DNA of 64,000 nt from [Clostridium] hylemonae DSM 15053 (GTDB taxonomy: Bacteria; Bacillota; Clostridia; Lachnospirales; Lachnospiraceae), in contig NZ_CP036524.1 of the NCBI RefSeq assembly GCF_008281175.1, positions 1,550,001 to 1,614,000 on the forward strand, read 5' to 3'. A model generated the notes under the pieces. That model searched no databases and had not been told where the DNA came from. It saw only the letters and a program-made list of their open reading frames with translations. The position numbers were made by a program, and so were the translations under genes. Numbering within the stretch: the first letter of the stretch is position 1; every line of letters starts with the position of its first letter. Positions 44,004 to 52,301 of this stretch are shown piece by piece.

Positions 44004-47000
44004 ATGTTAAAGACGATTGTGAAGAAGGGAAGCTATCACGATTCTGTTGTTCTCATGCTTTTGACGAATCAGATATCAACGATCAAAGGTGTGAAAAAAG
44101 TTTCGATCATGATGGCAACACCTGCCAATAAAGATATATACAGACAGAGCGGTCTGAATACGGAAGAACTGGAAAGCGCGTCTGCGAACGATATGGTCGT
44201 CGTTGCGGATGTAGATGACGAAAGCCTTCTGGATACGATCATGCAGGAAACAGAAGAGTTTTTCAAAAAGCAGTCAACGAAAGAAAGTGATAAAAAGGGA
44301 GCCGAGGCTGTCAAGTCATGGGATAAGGCGCTTGAGAAGCTTCCGGAGGCAAATCTTGCCGTCATCTCTATTCCGGGTGCGTACGCAGCTCTGGAAGCTG
44401 ACCGCGCACTCGATGAAGGCATGAATGTATTTATGTTCAGCGATAATGTGACGCTGGAAGATGAGATCAAGCTGAAGAACAAAGCACATGAAAAAGGGCT
44501 GGCAGTTATGGGACCGGACTGCGGCACCGGGATCATCCAGGGAGTGCCGGTTGCATTTACTAACAATGTAACACCGGGCTCTATCGGGATCATCGGCGCG
44601 TCAGGCACAGGGATCCAGGAACTGACAACGATCATTGACCGTCTCGGCGAGGGGGTAAAGAACGCGATCGGTACCGGCGGCCGCGATCTGTCCATAGAAG
44701 TAGGCGGAACTACAATGATGGATATGATAGAGGCTATGGAGAGCGACACGAGCGTGAAAGTGCTCATCATCATATCAAAGCCGCCGGCAAAGGAGGTCAG
44801 AGACCGCATCTCCGACCGTCTGAGCAACTTCAGGAAACCGGTGATCACGCTGTTCCTCGGTGAAAAGCCGGAGTATCACGAAGAGGGCTTCTACCATGCG
44901 TATACACTTGACGAAGCGGCGCGGCTGGCTGTCGGCCTTGTCAGAGGCGAAGAAGTGAAAGAGGCTGAGGTGAAAGCAGATACGGCAGACTTCTTCAAAC
45001 CGGAAGAAAAGAAGACGATCAAGGCATACTATTCCGGCGGAACGCTGGCCGGAGAGGCAGCAATGCTCATCAAGGATGCGCTTGACATGAAAGTTCCTCC
45101 CCAGAAGGCGGAAGGCTTTATGCTGAAGACCGGAGGACATATCGTGGTGGACCTGGGAGATGACGTGTATACCCAGGGGAAACCGCATCCGATGATCGAC
45201 CCGGCCAAACGTATCGAGTGTATGCAGGAAGCTATTGACGATGCATCTACCGGTGTGATCCTTCTGGATATCATGCTTGGCTACGGTTCCCATGAGGATA
45301 TGGCGGGGGCGCTCCTTCCATCCATCATCGAACTGAGGGATAAGGCAAAAGCAGAGGGAAGAAAACTGTTCTTTGTCGCGACCGTATGCGGCACGAGAAG
45401 AGACTTCCAGGATTATGACGGGGCGGTCAGCAAGCTGAAAGGCGCAGGCGTTATCGTGTGCGAGAACAATAAGCTCGCTGTTCACACGGCGATCCGCGCT
45501 ATCGGTATGGACTTTGAAGAGCCGGTGAAAGAGATCCGTCCAAAAAAAGTGGCAAAGATCGAAAAGACAGAGGCGTCTGACAAACTGATACAACTCCTTT
45601 CCGAGAAACCGAAGATCATCAACATCGGTCTGAAGAGTTTTGCGGAAGTCGCAGAGTCCTTTGGCTGCGGCGTAGTGCAGTATGACTGGATGCCGCCTGC
45701 CGGAGGAGATGTAAGGCTCATAAAGATACTGAATTTCCTGCGCAGCTATGAAGGGTTAGACATTGATGAAGCGAACCGCTCTGTGATCGCCAAGATCGTG
45801 GCGAGCCAGCCGGTAATTCAGGACGTGGTGTCTGCAAAAACGGTCATCAAAGAGTTGAATGAAGGAAAGGTGATCCTGCATGCGGGGCCTCCGATCCAAT
45901 ATAAGGATATGCCGGATCCGGTACAGGGTTCCTGTGTGGGAGCCGCTCTGTTTGAAGGGTGGGCCGCGACAGAAGAAGAGGCCAGAAAGATCCTGGAATC
46001 CGGGGAAGTTACTTTTATTCCATGCCATCACGTGAAGGCAGTGGGACCGATGGGAGGCATCACCTCCGCGAACATGCCTGTCTTTGTAGTGAAGAATATG
46101 ACGGACGGCAACGAAGCGTACTGCACTATGAACGAAGGAATCGGCAAAGTGCTCAGATTCGGCGCTTATTCACAGGAAGTCGTGGACAGACTGCTGTGGA
46201 TGAAAGAAGTGCTCGGACCGACACTTGGAAAAGCGATCCGCTCCATAGACGGCGGACTGAGCGTCAATCCGCTCGTCGCGAAAGCCATCGCCATGGGGGA
46301 TGAATTCCACCAGAGAAACATCGCGGCGTCACTGGCATTCCTGAAAGAGGTAAGCCCGATCATAACGAAGATGGATATGGATGAAAAGGACCGCTATGAC
46401 GTGATCAAGTTCCTGGCAGATACGGACCAGTTCTTCCTCAATATTATGATGGCGACAGGGAAAGCTGTCATGGACGGGGCGAGACTCCTTACGGAAGGAA
46501 CGGTCGTAACTGCCATGTGCAGAAACGGCGTAGAGTTCGGCATCCGCATCAGCGGCATGGGAGACGAATGGTTTACCGCTCCGGTAAATACACCTCAGGG
46601 GCTTTACTTTACCGGGTATGACGGGGAAGATGCGTGCCCGGATATGGGGGACAGTGCGATCACGGAGACGCTCGGAGTGGGCGGCATGGCCATGATAGCT
46701 GCCCCGGCGGTCACACGGTTCGTGGGTGCGGGCGGATATGAAGACGCGCTGCGTACGAGTACAGAGATGACAGAGATCACAATAGACCGGAACCCGAATT
46801 TTATTATTCCGAACTGGAATTTCCAGGGAACATGTCTTGGCATCGATGCAAGGCTTGTAGTGGAAAAGGGGATCACGCCGGTCATCAATACAGGTATAGC
46901 ACATAAAATTGCCGGATATGGACAGATAGGAGCAGGCACAGTACATCCGCCGGTCGAATGCTTTGAAAAAGCGGTCACAGCGTATGCCAAGAAGCTGGGA

Positions 47001-47015
47001 TTCTCTTTTGAATAA
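44004..47015 (+). CDS. fused oxamic transcarbamylase subunits AllF-AllG
   Basis: The 1003-aa protein joins two E. coli subunits. Residues 1 to about 520 match FdrA/AllF, a CoA-ligase-like protein (MGPDCGTGIIQGVPVAFTNN, IGIIGASGTGIQEL). Residues about 525-1003 match YlbE/AllG, DUF1116 (YDWMPPAGGD, GPMGGITSANMPVF, FGIRISGMGDEWFTAP). Together with AllH it would convert oxalurate plus phosphate to oxamate and carbamoyl phosphate. In E. coli these are separate genes. The DNA shows no stop or frameshift at the join, so the fusion is real. Carbamate kinase follows 17 bases later. Confidence 0.87.
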   Translation: MLKTIVKKGSYHDSVVLMLLTNQISTIKGVKKVSIMMATPANKDIYRQSGLNTEELESASANDMVVVADVDDESLLDTIMQETEEFFKKQSTKESDKKGAEAVKSWDKALEKLPEANLAVISIPGAYAALEADRALDEGMNVFMFSDNVTLEDEIKLKNKAHEKGLAVMGPDCGTGIIQGVPVAFTNNVTPGSIGIIGASGTGIQELTTIIDRLGEGVKNAIGTGGRDLSIEVGGTTMMDMIEAMESDTSVKVLIIISKPPAKEVRDRISDRLSNFRKPVITLFLGEKPEYHEEGFYHAYTLDEAARLAVGLVRGEEVKEAEVKADTADFFKPEEKKTIKAYYSGGTLAGEAAMLIKDALDMKVPPQKAEGFMLKTGGHIVVDLGDDVYTQGKPHPMIDPAKRIECMQEAIDDASTGVILLDIMLGYGSHEDMAGALLPSIIELRDKAKAEGRKLFFVATVCGTRRDFQDYDGAVSKLKGAGVIVCENNKLAVHTAIRAIGMDFEEPVKEIRPKKVAKIEKTEASDKLIQLLSEKPKIINIGLKSFAEVAESFGCGVVQYDWMPPAGGDVRLIKILNFLRSYEGLDIDEANRSVIAKIVASQPVIQDVVSAKTVIKELNEGKVILHAGPPIQYKDMPDPVQGSCVGAALFEGWAATEEEARKILESGEVTFIPCHHVKAVGPMGGITSANMPVFVVKNMTDGNEAYCTMNEGIGKVLRFGAYSQEVVDRLLWMKEVLGPTLGKAIRSIDGGLSVNPLVAKAIAMGDEFHQRNIAASLAFLKEVSPIITKMDMDEKDRYDVIKFLADTDQFFLNIMMATGKAVMDGARLLTEGTVVTAMCRNGVEFGIRISGMGDEWFTAPVNTPQGLYFTGYDGEDACPDMGDSAITETLGVGGMAMIAAPAVTRFVGAGGYEDALRTSTEMTEITIDRNPNFIIPNWNFQGTCLGIDARLVVEKGITPVINTGIAHKIAGYGQIGAGTVHPPVECFEKAVTAYAKKLGFSFE

Positions 47016-47032
47016 GCTGGGAGGACAGCCAT

Positions 47033-47968
47033 ATGAAAAAGAAAAGAGTTGTTATTGCACTGGGAGGGAATGCTCTCGGCAAAAATTATGAAGAGCAGAA
47101 AGAAGCGGTCGCAAAGACCGCAAAGGTGATCGTGGATCTGGTGCAGCAGGATATGGAGCTCATCATCACGCACGGCAACGGCCCTCAGGTGGGTATGATA
47201 CAGAACGCCATGGACCAGCTTGCGTGCACGTCTGAAGATTATAAGGAGACGCCGCTTCCGACCTGTGTGGCCATGAGCCAGGGTTACATCGGCATCGACC
47301 TGCAGAATGCGATCAAATACGAGCTTTACAGCCGGGAAATGGATGTGAAAGTGTCCACCATTCTGTCACAGGTAGAGGTGGATAAGGAAGATGAAGCGTT
47401 CAGAAATCCATCCAAGCCGATCGGCCGTTTCCTGACAAAAGAAGAAGCGGAAAAGAATGAAGCGAATGGCATTACGTGTATGGAAGACGCGGGAAGGGGC
47501 TACCGGATCGTAGTTGCCTCCCCGATGCCAAAAAGAATACGGGAACTCCAGACGATAAAGACACTTGTTGACGCCGGCCACATTGTCATCACGTGCGGCG
47601 GAGGAGGGATCCCGGTAGTGAACGACGCAGGAAAGCTCTCCGGTGTCAGCGCGGTGATCGACAAAGATAATGTGAGCAGTCTTCTCGCGGCGGAGATGAA
47701 CGCTGATTATCTGATCATCCTCACTGCCGTAGAAAAGGTGGCGGTCAATTTCGGCAAAGAGAACCAGGAATGGCTCAGCGACCTGACCGTAGACGAGGCG
47801 AGGGAGTATATTGCCCAGGACCAGTTTGCGAAGGGCTCCATGCTTCCGAAGATCGAAGCTGCGATCCGTTTTGCAGAGTCCGGTGAAGGGCGGCATACGC
47901 TCATAACTCTGCTTGATAAGGCGGCAGAAGGCATCGCCGGCAAGACGGGTACAGTAATACATAAGTAA
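47033..47968 (+). CDS. allK: carbamate kinase
   Basis: Carbamate kinase makes ATP from carbamoyl phosphate and ADP, releasing CO2 and ammonia. The 311-aa protein shows VVIALGGNAL, THGNGPQVG, CGGGGIPV, and AVIDKDNVSSLLA. Directly behind the AllF-AllG fusion, it is the expected energy-yielding last step (AllK, formerly YbcF in E. coli). No arginine deiminase genes are nearby. Confidence 0.92.
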   Translation: MKKKRVVIALGGNALGKNYEEQKEAVAKTAKVIVDLVQQDMELIITHGNGPQVGMIQNAMDQLACTSEDYKETPLPTCVAMSQGYIGIDLQNAIKYELYSREMDVKVSTILSQVEVDKEDEAFRNPSKPIGRFLTKEEAEKNEANGITCMEDAGRGYRIVVASPMPKRIRELQTIKTLVDAGHIVITCGGGGIPVVNDAGKLSGVSAVIDKDNVSSLLAAEMNADYLIILTAVEKVAVNFGKENQEWLSDLTVDEAREYIAQDQFAKGSMLPKIEAAIRFAESGEGRHTLITLLDKAAEGIAGKTGTVIHK

Positions 47969-47982
47969 TTAGGAGATAGAAT

Positions 47983-49593
47983 ATGAACGTACCAACAAAT
48001 CTGTTTATGTGGATAATGGCATGTCTGCCAATCATAGTTTTACTGCTGCTGATGATCAAGTTCCAGTGGGGGGCCACAGAGGCCGCCCCGGTGGGACTGC
48101 TCATTACGATCATCACCGGCATATTGTTTTACAAAGCGGATATCAGGCTGCTGGCGAGCGAGAGCGCAAAAGGGATCTGGAGCGCGCTTATCATCCTTCT
48201 GATCGTATGGACTGCGATCCTGTTGTATCAGGTCGCCGACGAGGCGAAGGCCTTCCTTGTCATCCGGAACGGAATGCGCAGACTCCTGCCCAATGAGCTG
48301 CTCGTCGTGCTGGCTCTCGGCTGGATCCTGGAGAGTTTCCTCCAGGGGATCACCGGATTCGGGGTGCCGGTAGCGGTGGGAGCACCGCTTCTGATCGGTA
48401 TCGGGGTAACACCTCTGTATGCGGTCATCATACCTCTGCTGGGCCAGGCGTGGGGAAATACGTTCGGTACACTGGCTGCGGCATGGGATGCACTCGTAAT
48501 GTCTACCGGTCTGGAGTCTGGGAGCCCGGATTATCTGGCCGCGGCTTTCTGGGCGGGCTTGTTTATCTGGCTGTGGAATGTCATTACAGGTCTTGTGCTC
48601 TGCTGGTTTTACGGCAAAGGCAAGGCTGTGAAGAAAGGGCTTCCGGCGGTACTTATTTTAGCTGTTATCCAGGGTGGAGGAGAACTGCTGCTCACTCAGG
48701 TGAACACGACCATATCCTGTTTCCTTCCATCGTGCATAGCGCTGGTCGTTCTGTTCCTGATCGGAAGAATGAAGATGTACAGAGAAGAGTGGAGCCTTTC
48801 CGACAGTCCGATCATGAACCGCACCTTTACGTCCGGGACTTCTGACGAGGCTCCGGCAGATATGTCCCTTTTACAGGCGTTTGTGCCGTATATACTGCTC
48901 ACGGCGCTCACGATGGTCGTATTGGTCGTCACACCGGTGAACAAATTTCTGGGCCAGTTTACCCTCGGATTTTCTTTCCCCGAGACTTCCACGGGCTATG
49001 GATTTGTGAACCAGGCGGAAGCCTGCTTTTCGCCGCTTGCGCCGTTCACACATGCAAGCATGTTCCTGCTCCTTTCTTCTCTTGCGGGGATCGTGTACTT
49101 TAAAAAGCATGGGTGGATCAAGGCAGGGGGAACAAAAAGGGTGTTTGCCAGATCCATTGCCATGACGATGCCGTCCGGCATCGCAGTGATCGGCCTCGTC
49201 ATCATGTCTAAAATTATGGGCGGAACCGGCCAGACGATGGTGCTGGCAGACGGTATAGCCAGAATTCTCGGCAAAGCGTATGTCATACTGGCGCCCGTAG
49301 TAGGTATGATCGGATCGTTTATGACAGGAAGCAATATGTCATCCAACATTCTGTTCGGCGATTTCCAGGTGACGACAGCAGGCCTGCTCCACCTGGATAA
49401 GGCGGCGATCCTCGGTGCACAGACAGCGGGAGGCGCCATCGGAAGCGCCATCAGTCCGAGCAAGATCATTCTCGGCACGACGACGGCGGGAATCCTCGGC
49501 AGCGAAGGGCAGGTATTGAAAAAGATCATACCGATCACGCTGACGACAACGCTTTTGATCGGCGCCATCGTATTTGTGTCAGTGATATTGTAG
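47983..49593 (+). CDS. L-lactate permease family transporter
   Basis: The 536-aa protein has about 13 membrane helices and LctP-family segments (FLQGITGFGVPVAVGAPLL, LVMSTGLESGSPDYLAAAFWAG, FMTGSNMSSNILFG). LctP members carry lactate and glycolate. In this operon the expected end product is oxamate, a close structural analogue of lactate and pyruvate, so export of oxamate is a reasonable inference. It starts 14 bases behind carbamate kinase. Confidence 0.88.
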   Translation: MNVPTNLFMWIMACLPIIVLLLLMIKFQWGATEAAPVGLLITIITGILFYKADIRLLASESAKGIWSALIILLIVWTAILLYQVADEAKAFLVIRNGMRRLLPNELLVVLALGWILESFLQGITGFGVPVAVGAPLLIGIGVTPLYAVIIPLLGQAWGNTFGTLAAAWDALVMSTGLESGSPDYLAAAFWAGLFIWLWNVITGLVLCWFYGKGKAVKKGLPAVLILAVIQGGGELLLTQVNTTISCFLPSCIALVVLFLIGRMKMYREEWSLSDSPIMNRTFTSGTSDEAPADMSLLQAFVPYILLTALTMVVLVVTPVNKFLGQFTLGFSFPETSTGYGFVNQAEACFSPLAPFTHASMFLLLSSLAGIVYFKKHGWIKAGGTKRVFARSIAMTMPSGIAVIGLVIMSKIMGGTGQTMVLADGIARILGKAYVILAPVVGMIGSFMTGSNMSSNILFGDFQVTTAGLLHLDKAAILGAQTAGGAIGSAISPSKIILGTTTAGILGSEGQVLKKIIPITLTTTLLIGAIVFVSVIL

Positions 49594-49612
49594 AAGCAGG
49601 AGTTGTGGTGAT

Positions 49613-49816
49613 ATGGAAAAAAAGAATTTTTTTAAGACAAAAGAAGGCGGACTTACGCTTGCGTTTATCGTCATACTGATAGCGTTCGCACTTATTCTGG
49701 CAGGACTGAAAATGAAAGGTGATGGCATGTGCGCGGCCGGCTTTGTGCTCATGGCTGCGGCAATGCTGTATTCACCGCTTAAAGTATATGTGTTTGACCG
49801 CATAAAGAAGAGTTAG
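49613..49816 (+). CDS. small two-helix membrane protein
   Basis: The 67-aa protein has a lysine-rich start (MEKKNFFKTK) and two membrane segments (LTLAFIVILIAFALILAGL and MCAAGFVLMAAAMLYSPL). It lies between the LctP-type permease and allC, 19 bases after the former. No family recognised; it may be an accessory of the permease. Confidence 0.7.
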   Translation: MEKKNFFKTKEGGLTLAFIVILIAFALILAGLKMKGDGMCAAGFVLMAAAMLYSPLKVYVFDRIKKS

Positions 49817-49829
49817 AGGAGATCCGCCC

Positions 49830-51095
49830 GTGAAGGCGAGAAAGGGTATTTATATGGTTATTGAGGAGATTACAGGCAGAATCGCAAGAGATTTGGAACA
49901 TTTAAAACAATACACGGCGACCCCGGGAAATGGCTGTACAAGACTGCCGTTTTCAAAGGAAGCCAGACAGGCCGTGGAATATTTAAAAGAATTGATGCAT
50001 GAGATAGACCTTGAAGTATCGGAGGACGCTGCGGGCAATGTGTTCGGCCTGTTGAAGGGAGAAGATCCGGATGCTCCGTGCGTGATGATGGGGTCACACT
50101 ATGATTCCGTGTCAAACGGCGGAGATTACGATGGGATCGCCGGTGTGATCTGCGCCATAGAAGTTGCGCGTCTGCTCAGAGAAAAGGGAATAAAGCCAAA
50201 ACGCAGCTTTGTAGCGGCGGGCTTTAACGACGAAGAGGGTATGAGGTTCGGGACCGGGTATTTCGGTTCAGGCGCTATGCTCGGCCACCGGGATGTGGAA
50301 TATACGAAGAAGTTCTGTGACAAGGACGGAATCTCCATCTATGAGGCGATGAAGGAATATGGCCTCGTTCCGGAGAATATCGAAGAGGCAGCGTGGGAAG
50401 AGGGCAGGATCGGCTCTTTCCTGGAAGTACATATTGAACAGGGACCGGTGCTGGATGCGGAAGGCGTTGAGCTTGGACTTGTAGACTGTATCGTCGGAAT
50501 ACAAAGATACATGGTCACGGTCAACGGGCGTGCGGATCATGCCGGTACGACACCGATGGATATGCGGATGGATGCTGTGGATGCCGCGGCAAAAGTGATC
50601 TCAAAGATCGCGGACTGGGCAAGAGAAAAAGCAGACGGTACGGTAGCCACGGTCGGATATATCAATACGGTTCCGGGCGGAATGAATATCGTGGCCGAGA
50701 AGGTGGAATTCACGGTAGACATCCGTTCCAGAAATAATGACAACATTAACGATATCGCCGCCAGGATCAAAAAAGCGCTTGAGAGAGAAGTGGCAGAATA
50801 TGGCGGAAGCTATGAGATCGAGAACAAACTGACCATCACTCCGGTGGAGCTTTCCGCTGAAATGCTGGACATTATGGAAGCAGAATGTAAGGAGCTCGGA
50901 TACAGCTACAGGAGAATGCTGAGCGGCGCAGGACATGACGCGCTTGAGATCGGCCAGAACCTGCCGGCGGTCATGCTGTTCCTGCCAAGCAAAGAAGGAA
51001 GAAGCCATTGTCCGGTTGAATTTACAAAATACAGTGACTTTGCAAAGGGAACTGTCATCATGCAGAAGCTGGCGGAAAAGCTTCTCGACAAATAA
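49830..51095 (+). CDS. allC: allantoate amidohydrolase (M20 family, copy 1)
   Basis: AllC hydrolyses allantoate to ureidoglycine, CO2 and ammonia. The protein is up to 421 aa, with metal-site segments GSHYDSVSNGGDYDG, NDEEGMRFG, EVHIEQGPVL and the C-terminal GAGHDA of the Zn-dependent hydantoinase/carbamoylase group. The dimerisation arginine/histidine region reads GRADHAGTTPMDMRMDA. Start choice: GTG 49830 has GAGGAG 8 bases upstream, while ATG 49854 has only a weak GG-rich site. The latter gives the more usual N-terminus, so this is unresolved. Confidence 0.87.
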   Translation: MKARKGIYMVIEEITGRIARDLEHLKQYTATPGNGCTRLPFSKEARQAVEYLKELMHEIDLEVSEDAAGNVFGLLKGEDPDAPCVMMGSHYDSVSNGGDYDGIAGVICAIEVARLLREKGIKPKRSFVAAGFNDEEGMRFGTGYFGSGAMLGHRDVEYTKKFCDKDGISIYEAMKEYGLVPENIEEAAWEEGRIGSFLEVHIEQGPVLDAEGVELGLVDCIVGIQRYMVTVNGRADHAGTTPMDMRMDAVDAAAKVISKIADWAREKADGTVATVGYINTVPGGMNIVAEKVEFTVDIRSRNNDNINDIAARIKKALEREVAEYGGSYEIENKLTITPVELSAEMLDIMEAECKELGYSYRRMLSGAGHDALEIGQNLPAVMLFLPSKEGRSHCPVEFTKYSDFAKGTVIMQKLAEKLLDK

Positions 51096-51121
51096 TAGAC
51101 CGGACCGGGGCGCAGAAACTT

Positions 51122-52126
51122 ATGAGCAGCCAGAAGTTGAATCCAATATATAAAAAGGAAAATCTCCGCCAGCTGAGAAGATATCTCAACATGACCCAGA
51201 GAGAATTTATCTGCCGGTTCCTTTCCGACGGGGAGGGAACGCCGTCCATGAGCCCGGCTACCTATTCCAATCTTGAGTCCAAAGGCGGGAGACGGCTGGA
51301 TGAAGTGATCCTCTCAGCCGCCGCCGCTCTGAATATGGATTCCATGCTGTTTTCCATGAAGCCGGAGGAATTTGTGCGGAAGATGGATATTGTCCTTGCG
51401 GGGACCGAAGCGGCGGAACGTATGAGCAGAAATGCCGCCAAAAAGGGAAGGATCGATGAACTTCTCTTCAGGCTCACGATGTATTTTGCCGAGAAACTGA
51501 TGGACAAAGAGCTGAAAAAGGGAGACCAGATAGAGTCGGACAGAGTGCTGGCAAAGAAGATGAATGTCGGGCGTTCGGCGATCCGCGAGGCGCTCAAGGT
51601 GCTGGACGTTCTCGGGATGATCGATATCCGTCCCGGACAGGGGACGTATATAAGCAGCGCGGAGGCAGACTTCTTTATAATACCGCTGTCGTGGTCGCTT
51701 TTCTTGAACGGCAGCCAGGTGGAGGATATACTGACGGTCAGAAATCTTCTGGAGGTGAAGGCGGCGGAGCTGGCCGCCGGCAGTGCAAAGAGCGCGGGGA
51801 TCCGGAAGCTTGAGGAGATCTCAGAGCTCATCCGCAGGGCGTACGAAGATCAGAACCAGAAAGAGTTTCTCGAGTATGACATAGAATTTCATACGTGTAT
51901 CGCAGAGTGCTCCGGAAGCCGGGTCATCTTAAGTATGATCCAGACGATCAGTAATCTCATGCGGCACATAAGCGGTACCGGGATGGCGGACGAAGCGCAG
52001 CTGAAGGCTATTTATGAAGAGCACCGGAACGTGTACCGTTTTATACTTGCCCATGACAGCAGCGGTGCTGCCAAAGCCATGGGGGAGCATCTGGAGCAGT
52101 CTGTCACGAGGTATAATTACAGATAA
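51122..52126 (+). CDS. GntR/FCD regulator with an extra N-terminal XRE-like domain
   Basis: The 334-aa protein has an XRE-like helix-turn-helix at about 10-70 (LRQLRRYLNMTQREF, SPATYSNLESKG). A GntR winged helix follows at about 110-178 (LAKKMNVGRSAIREALKVLDVLGMIDIRPGQGTYI). An all-helical FCD effector domain fills about 185-325 (FHTCIAECSGSRVI). FCD regulators bind organic acids, usually with a metal. At the end of the ureide operon, it likely senses a pathway acid; TGGTTRACCA sites upstream of both operons are candidate targets. Confidence 0.85.
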   Translation: MSSQKLNPIYKKENLRQLRRYLNMTQREFICRFLSDGEGTPSMSPATYSNLESKGGRRLDEVILSAAAALNMDSMLFSMKPEEFVRKMDIVLAGTEAAERMSRNAAKKGRIDELLFRLTMYFAEKLMDKELKKGDQIESDRVLAKKMNVGRSAIREALKVLDVLGMIDIRPGQGTYISSAEADFFIIPLSWSLFLNGSQVEDILTVRNLLEVKAAELAAGSAKSAGIRKLEEISELIRRAYEDQNQKEFLEYDIEFHTCIAECSGSRVILSMIQTISNLMRHISGTGMADEAQLKAIYEEHRNVYRFILAHDSSGAAKAMGEHLEQSVTRYNYR

Positions 52127-52133
52127 TGAGACA

Positions 52134-52180
52134 AAAAAGGCACAGGTATGACAATTTACGTTATACGGCTGTGTCTTTTT
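52134..52180 (+). terminator. intrinsic terminator of the ureide operon
   Basis: AAAAAGGCACAG (52134-52145) pairs with CTGTGTCTTTTT (52169-52180) with one wobble and ends in a T-run. It follows the GntR regulator by a few bases. Confidence 0.82.
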
Positions 52181-52185
52181 GTGAT

Positions 52186-52221
52186 ATACTGTAAATATTC
52201 TCAGTCGGCCATACTGTAAAT
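52186..52221. repeat. direct repeat upstream of the PucR-type regulator
   Basis: ATACTGTAAAT occurs at 52186-52196 and 52211-52221, 25 bases apart, between the terminator and the PucR-type gene. It could be an operator, perhaps for autoregulation. Confidence 0.35.
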
Positions 52222-52301
52222 GTCCGGCTGTTGTCACCTGCTTATGGCCGGATATATGCGGCTGAAAACGGGCAGTATCAATGTTAGCGGAGAGGTTGAA
52301 A

